Below, piece by piece: positions 14,793 through 16,305 of a stretch of DNA of 16,305 nt (position 1 is its first letter; each line of letters opens with the position of its first letter). Source of the DNA: an uncultured Fidelibacterota bacterium (GTDB lineage: Bacteria > Marinisomatota > Marinisomatia > Marinisomatales > UBA1611); the NCBI GenBank assembly GCA_913043185.1, contig CAJWMI010000038.1, positions 1-16,305 of the forward strand, read 5' to 3'. The notes beneath the pieces were generated by a model. That model made no database searches and was not told where the DNA came from. It saw only the letters and a list, made by a program, of their open reading frames with translations. The translations under genes were made by a program, and so were the position numbers.

Positions 14793-15820
14793 TAATAATA
14801 TTTTTTCTGAAAACCTGTGAATTCACCATGCTTTAAAACAAATCTTTTGATAAACGCTATGAAAAACCCTAGTCCGTAGCCTAAAACCTGCATTGGGATA
14901 ACAAATAATAACAATATTAGGACAACTGCACTTCTTGTTTTTATTCCGCCTATAATGCTTATGGTTAATAAGGAAATCATACCAAATATTATAATAGGAT
15001 AGAATATGCTAGGATATATAACCAACCCTATAATAGTTAATAATGATAATAATGTCACGATAGAAGGAAAAAAGTGAATAGGCTCAAGCATCGCTATGTC
15101 TACTTTACCAAGATTAATCCTCGCTACTCCCCAGTTGAAAACTTGACGAAAAAATTTTAATAATGTAGTTCTGCGTCTATGATAAACAACAGCATCAATC
15201 AATAGCTCAACTTTCGCACCACTACTATTAATCCGATGACTCAATTCAATGTCTTGACCATGACGAAGTGAACCAAAACCGCCTACCTTTTCAAACAAAG
15301 TTTTTTTAACGCCCATATTGTGCGATCTAGGATAAAACTTAGCCAACATATTTTTATTATGGCCTCTCATCCCTCCCGTAGTAAGGAATGACGTCATAGA
15401 AAAATCTATTGCTCTCTGAACTGGCAAAAAATCATCTTTCGAATGATCGGGACCACCAAATGCATCAAATTTTTTCTCCATATAAGAATCATAAATTATT
15501 CTCAACCAATTCTCATCAGCTTCGCAATCTGAATCAATAAAAACAATAAGCTCCCCAGTAGAACTTTCGACACCATGGTTTCTGGCTGTACCTGGTCCTA
15601 GATTATTTTGGCTAATATATTCTAATTTAAACCCAACTAATTTTATCCATTTTTTTATTTTTTCATGAGTATCATCTGTTGACCCATCATCAGAAATAAT
15701 CATTTCAAAATATTCATGTTCTAGTGTTTGTTTATTGATTGATTCGATTAAATAATCTAGCTCGTGTGAACGATTAAATGTAGGTGTTACAATACTAATA
15801 ATTGGATTTGACATAGCCAT
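14792..15820 (-). CDS. Membrane-anchored GT2-family glycosyltransferase
   Basis: GT-A fold glycosyltransferase of 342 residues using a nucleotide-sugar and a divalent metal. Catalytic-domain marks are VTPTFNRSHEL (11-21), DDGSTDDT (44-51), the DxD-type metal motif DSD (96-98) and GQDIELSHR (188-196), which supplies the (E/Q)D general base. Three hydrophobic segments at about 252-270, 272-294 and 298-322 anchor the C-terminus, so the active site faces the cytoplasm at the membrane. This layout is usual for enzymes making lipid-linked or exported polysaccharide. Two Met codons close together (15820 and 15814) could each be the start; neither has a clear Shine-Dalgarno, and the upstream one is kept. 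It follows the DPM1-like gene by 11 nt and overlaps the GT4 gene by one base. Confidence 0.9.
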   Translation of the reverse strand: MAMSNPIISIVTPTFNRSHELDYLIESINKQTLEHEYFEMIISDDGSTDDTHEKIKKWIKLVGFKLEYISQNNLGPGTARNHGVESSTGELIVFIDSDCEADENWLRIIYDSYMEKKFDAFGGPDHSKDDFLPVQRAIDFSMTSFLTTGGMRGHNKNMLAKFYPRSHNMGVKKTLFEKVGGFGSLRHGQDIELSHRINSSGAKVELLIDAVVYHRRRTTLLKFFRQVFNWGVARINLGKVDIAMLEPIHFFPSIVTLLSLLTIIGLVIYPSIFYPIIIFGMISLLTISIIGGIKTRSAVVLILLLFVIPMQVLGYGLGFFIAFIKRFVLKHGEFTGFQKKYY

Positions 15821-15831
15821 AAATAGCTAAC

Positions 15832-16305
15832 TTAGTCTGAGAAAGATATAATCTCTTTAACCCTATCTTCTTTTCGTTGGCTATATCTTGCCATCATCTC
15901 GCCTAATAGGCCAATAGAAAAGAATTGAATCCCAATAAAAATTAGGATTACACCAAGTAAGAGTAATGCAATATGCTTTGCGAAAGGTTCTCCTAAGAAA
16001 AACTTATAGTAAAGAACAACTAGCTCAGTAAATGTCCCTGCTGAAAAAGTCGTTAAACCAATCATCCCAAAAAAATGTAGTGGGTGCTGCGTATATTTAT
16101 TCAAGAATAATATTGTTAACAAATCGAAAAAACCATGAAATATCCTAGATCCACCATATTTAGTATCACCATATTTTCTTGGACGGTGATTTACCACAAT
16201 TTCAGAAACAGAAAAATTCTTTTGTCCTGCTAAAGCTGGAATATATCGATGTCTACCACCGAAAATCTCAATAGACTTTACAACCGAGCTTCGATAAGCT
16301 TTAAG
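15832..16305 (-). CDS. DPM1/CsbB/GtrB-like polyprenyl-phosphate glycosyltransferase, C-terminal part (N-terminus beyond right edge)
   Basis: The frame is open from the right edge, so only the last 157 residues are seen. It reads AYRSSVV (3-9), GGRHRYIPALAGQ (16-28) and VNHRPRKYGDTKYG (38-51). These are the hallmark C-terminal segments of GT2 enzymes of the dolichol-phosphate-mannose synthase type, which load a sugar onto polyprenyl phosphate on the cytoplasmic face. Two membrane helices follow at about 77-102 and 111-134, then GEMMARYSQRKEDR, a typical C-terminus of the CsbB/GtrB/ArnC-like subgroup. The GTG at 16197-16195 lies inside the conserved VVNHRP motif and is not the start. The catalytic DxD region is outside the window. 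It is the first gene in reading order of a run of three glycosyltransferases and a YfhO protein. Confidence 0.92.
   Translation of the reverse strand, partial: LKAYRSSVVKSIEIFGGRHRYIPALAGQKNFSVSEIVVNHRPRKYGDTKYGGSRIFHGFFDLLTILFLNKYTQHPLHFFGMIGLTTFSAGTFTELVVLYYKFFLGEPFAKHIALLLLGVILIFIGIQFFSIGLLGEMMARYSQRKEDRVKEIISFSD

Noticed and set aside
16195..16197. GTG as start of a 121-residue right-edge gene
   Set aside because: The frame continues upstream to the edge with residues that match the DPM1-like family (AYR, HRYIPALA). The GTG codes a Val inside the conserved VVNHRP motif.
1..16305. tRNA, rRNA, CRISPR, insertion sequence, prophage or defence genes
   Set aside because: The dense minus-strand coding leaves only gaps up to 72 nt. 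No transposase, integrase, repeat-spacer pattern or cloverleaf was seen on either strand by eye.

Overview
The window is an AT-rich stretch of bacterial chromosome. It is roughly one-third GC by eye and is almost entirely coding. All 15 recognisable genes lie on the minus strand, so the biological order runs from the right edge to the left. Seven of the 14 gene junctions are start/stop overlaps of 1 or 4 nt. The remaining gaps are 10-72 nt. No rRNA, tRNA, CRISPR array, insertion sequence or convincing intrinsic terminator was found, and no stretch over 300 bases lacks a gene. The gene types suggest a free-living, probably marine member of the FCB group: a BatA-N/VWA membrane protein, a sensor kinase with an ETAHQLGTP H-box, a kinase-less PASTA protein and an AcuI-type acryloyl-CoA reductase. 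Candidatus Marinimicrobia (SAR406) is my best guess, but it is inferred from gene content and not proven.

Right part (16305 to about 11150), in transcription order: the C-terminal end of a DPM1/CsbB/GtrB-like polyprenyl-phosphate glycosyltransferase (cut by the window edge), a membrane-anchored GT2 glycosyltransferase, a GT4 glycosyltransferase, and a 782-residue YfhO-family multipass membrane protein. This looks like a cell-surface or lipid-linked glycosylation module. A DPM1-like synthase with a YfhO protein is the pair that, in Firmicutes, adds sugars to envelope polymers from a polyprenyl-phosphate donor.

Middle part (11154 to about 5390): an orphan membrane histidine kinase whose start overlaps the yfhO-like stop, then a compact translation/secretion string yajC-def-fmt-rsmB, then a single-pass protein with three PASTA repeats and no kinase domain, then a SEC59/DGK1/VTE5-type CTP-dependent lipid kinase. 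The order def-fmt-rsmB-PASTA resembles the Firmicutes def-fmt-sun-stp-prkC neighbourhood with the kinase part absent.

Left part (5394 to 1): a BatA-N/VWA protein with a glutamine-amidotransferase-like segment, the ribosome-associated GTPase HflX starting at TTG, then two acyl-CoA metabolism genes, an AcuI/YhdH-type reductase and an LCAD-like acyl-CoA dehydrogenase cut by the left edge. These last two are visibly richer in GC than the rest.

Two gene starts need care. The PASTA protein should begin at 6745, not at the more upstream ATG. The left-edge dehydrogenase begins at a TTG (1058) behind an AGGAG ribosome binding site. Internal promoter candidates, of modest quality, sit upstream of the YfhO-family gene and of yajC.
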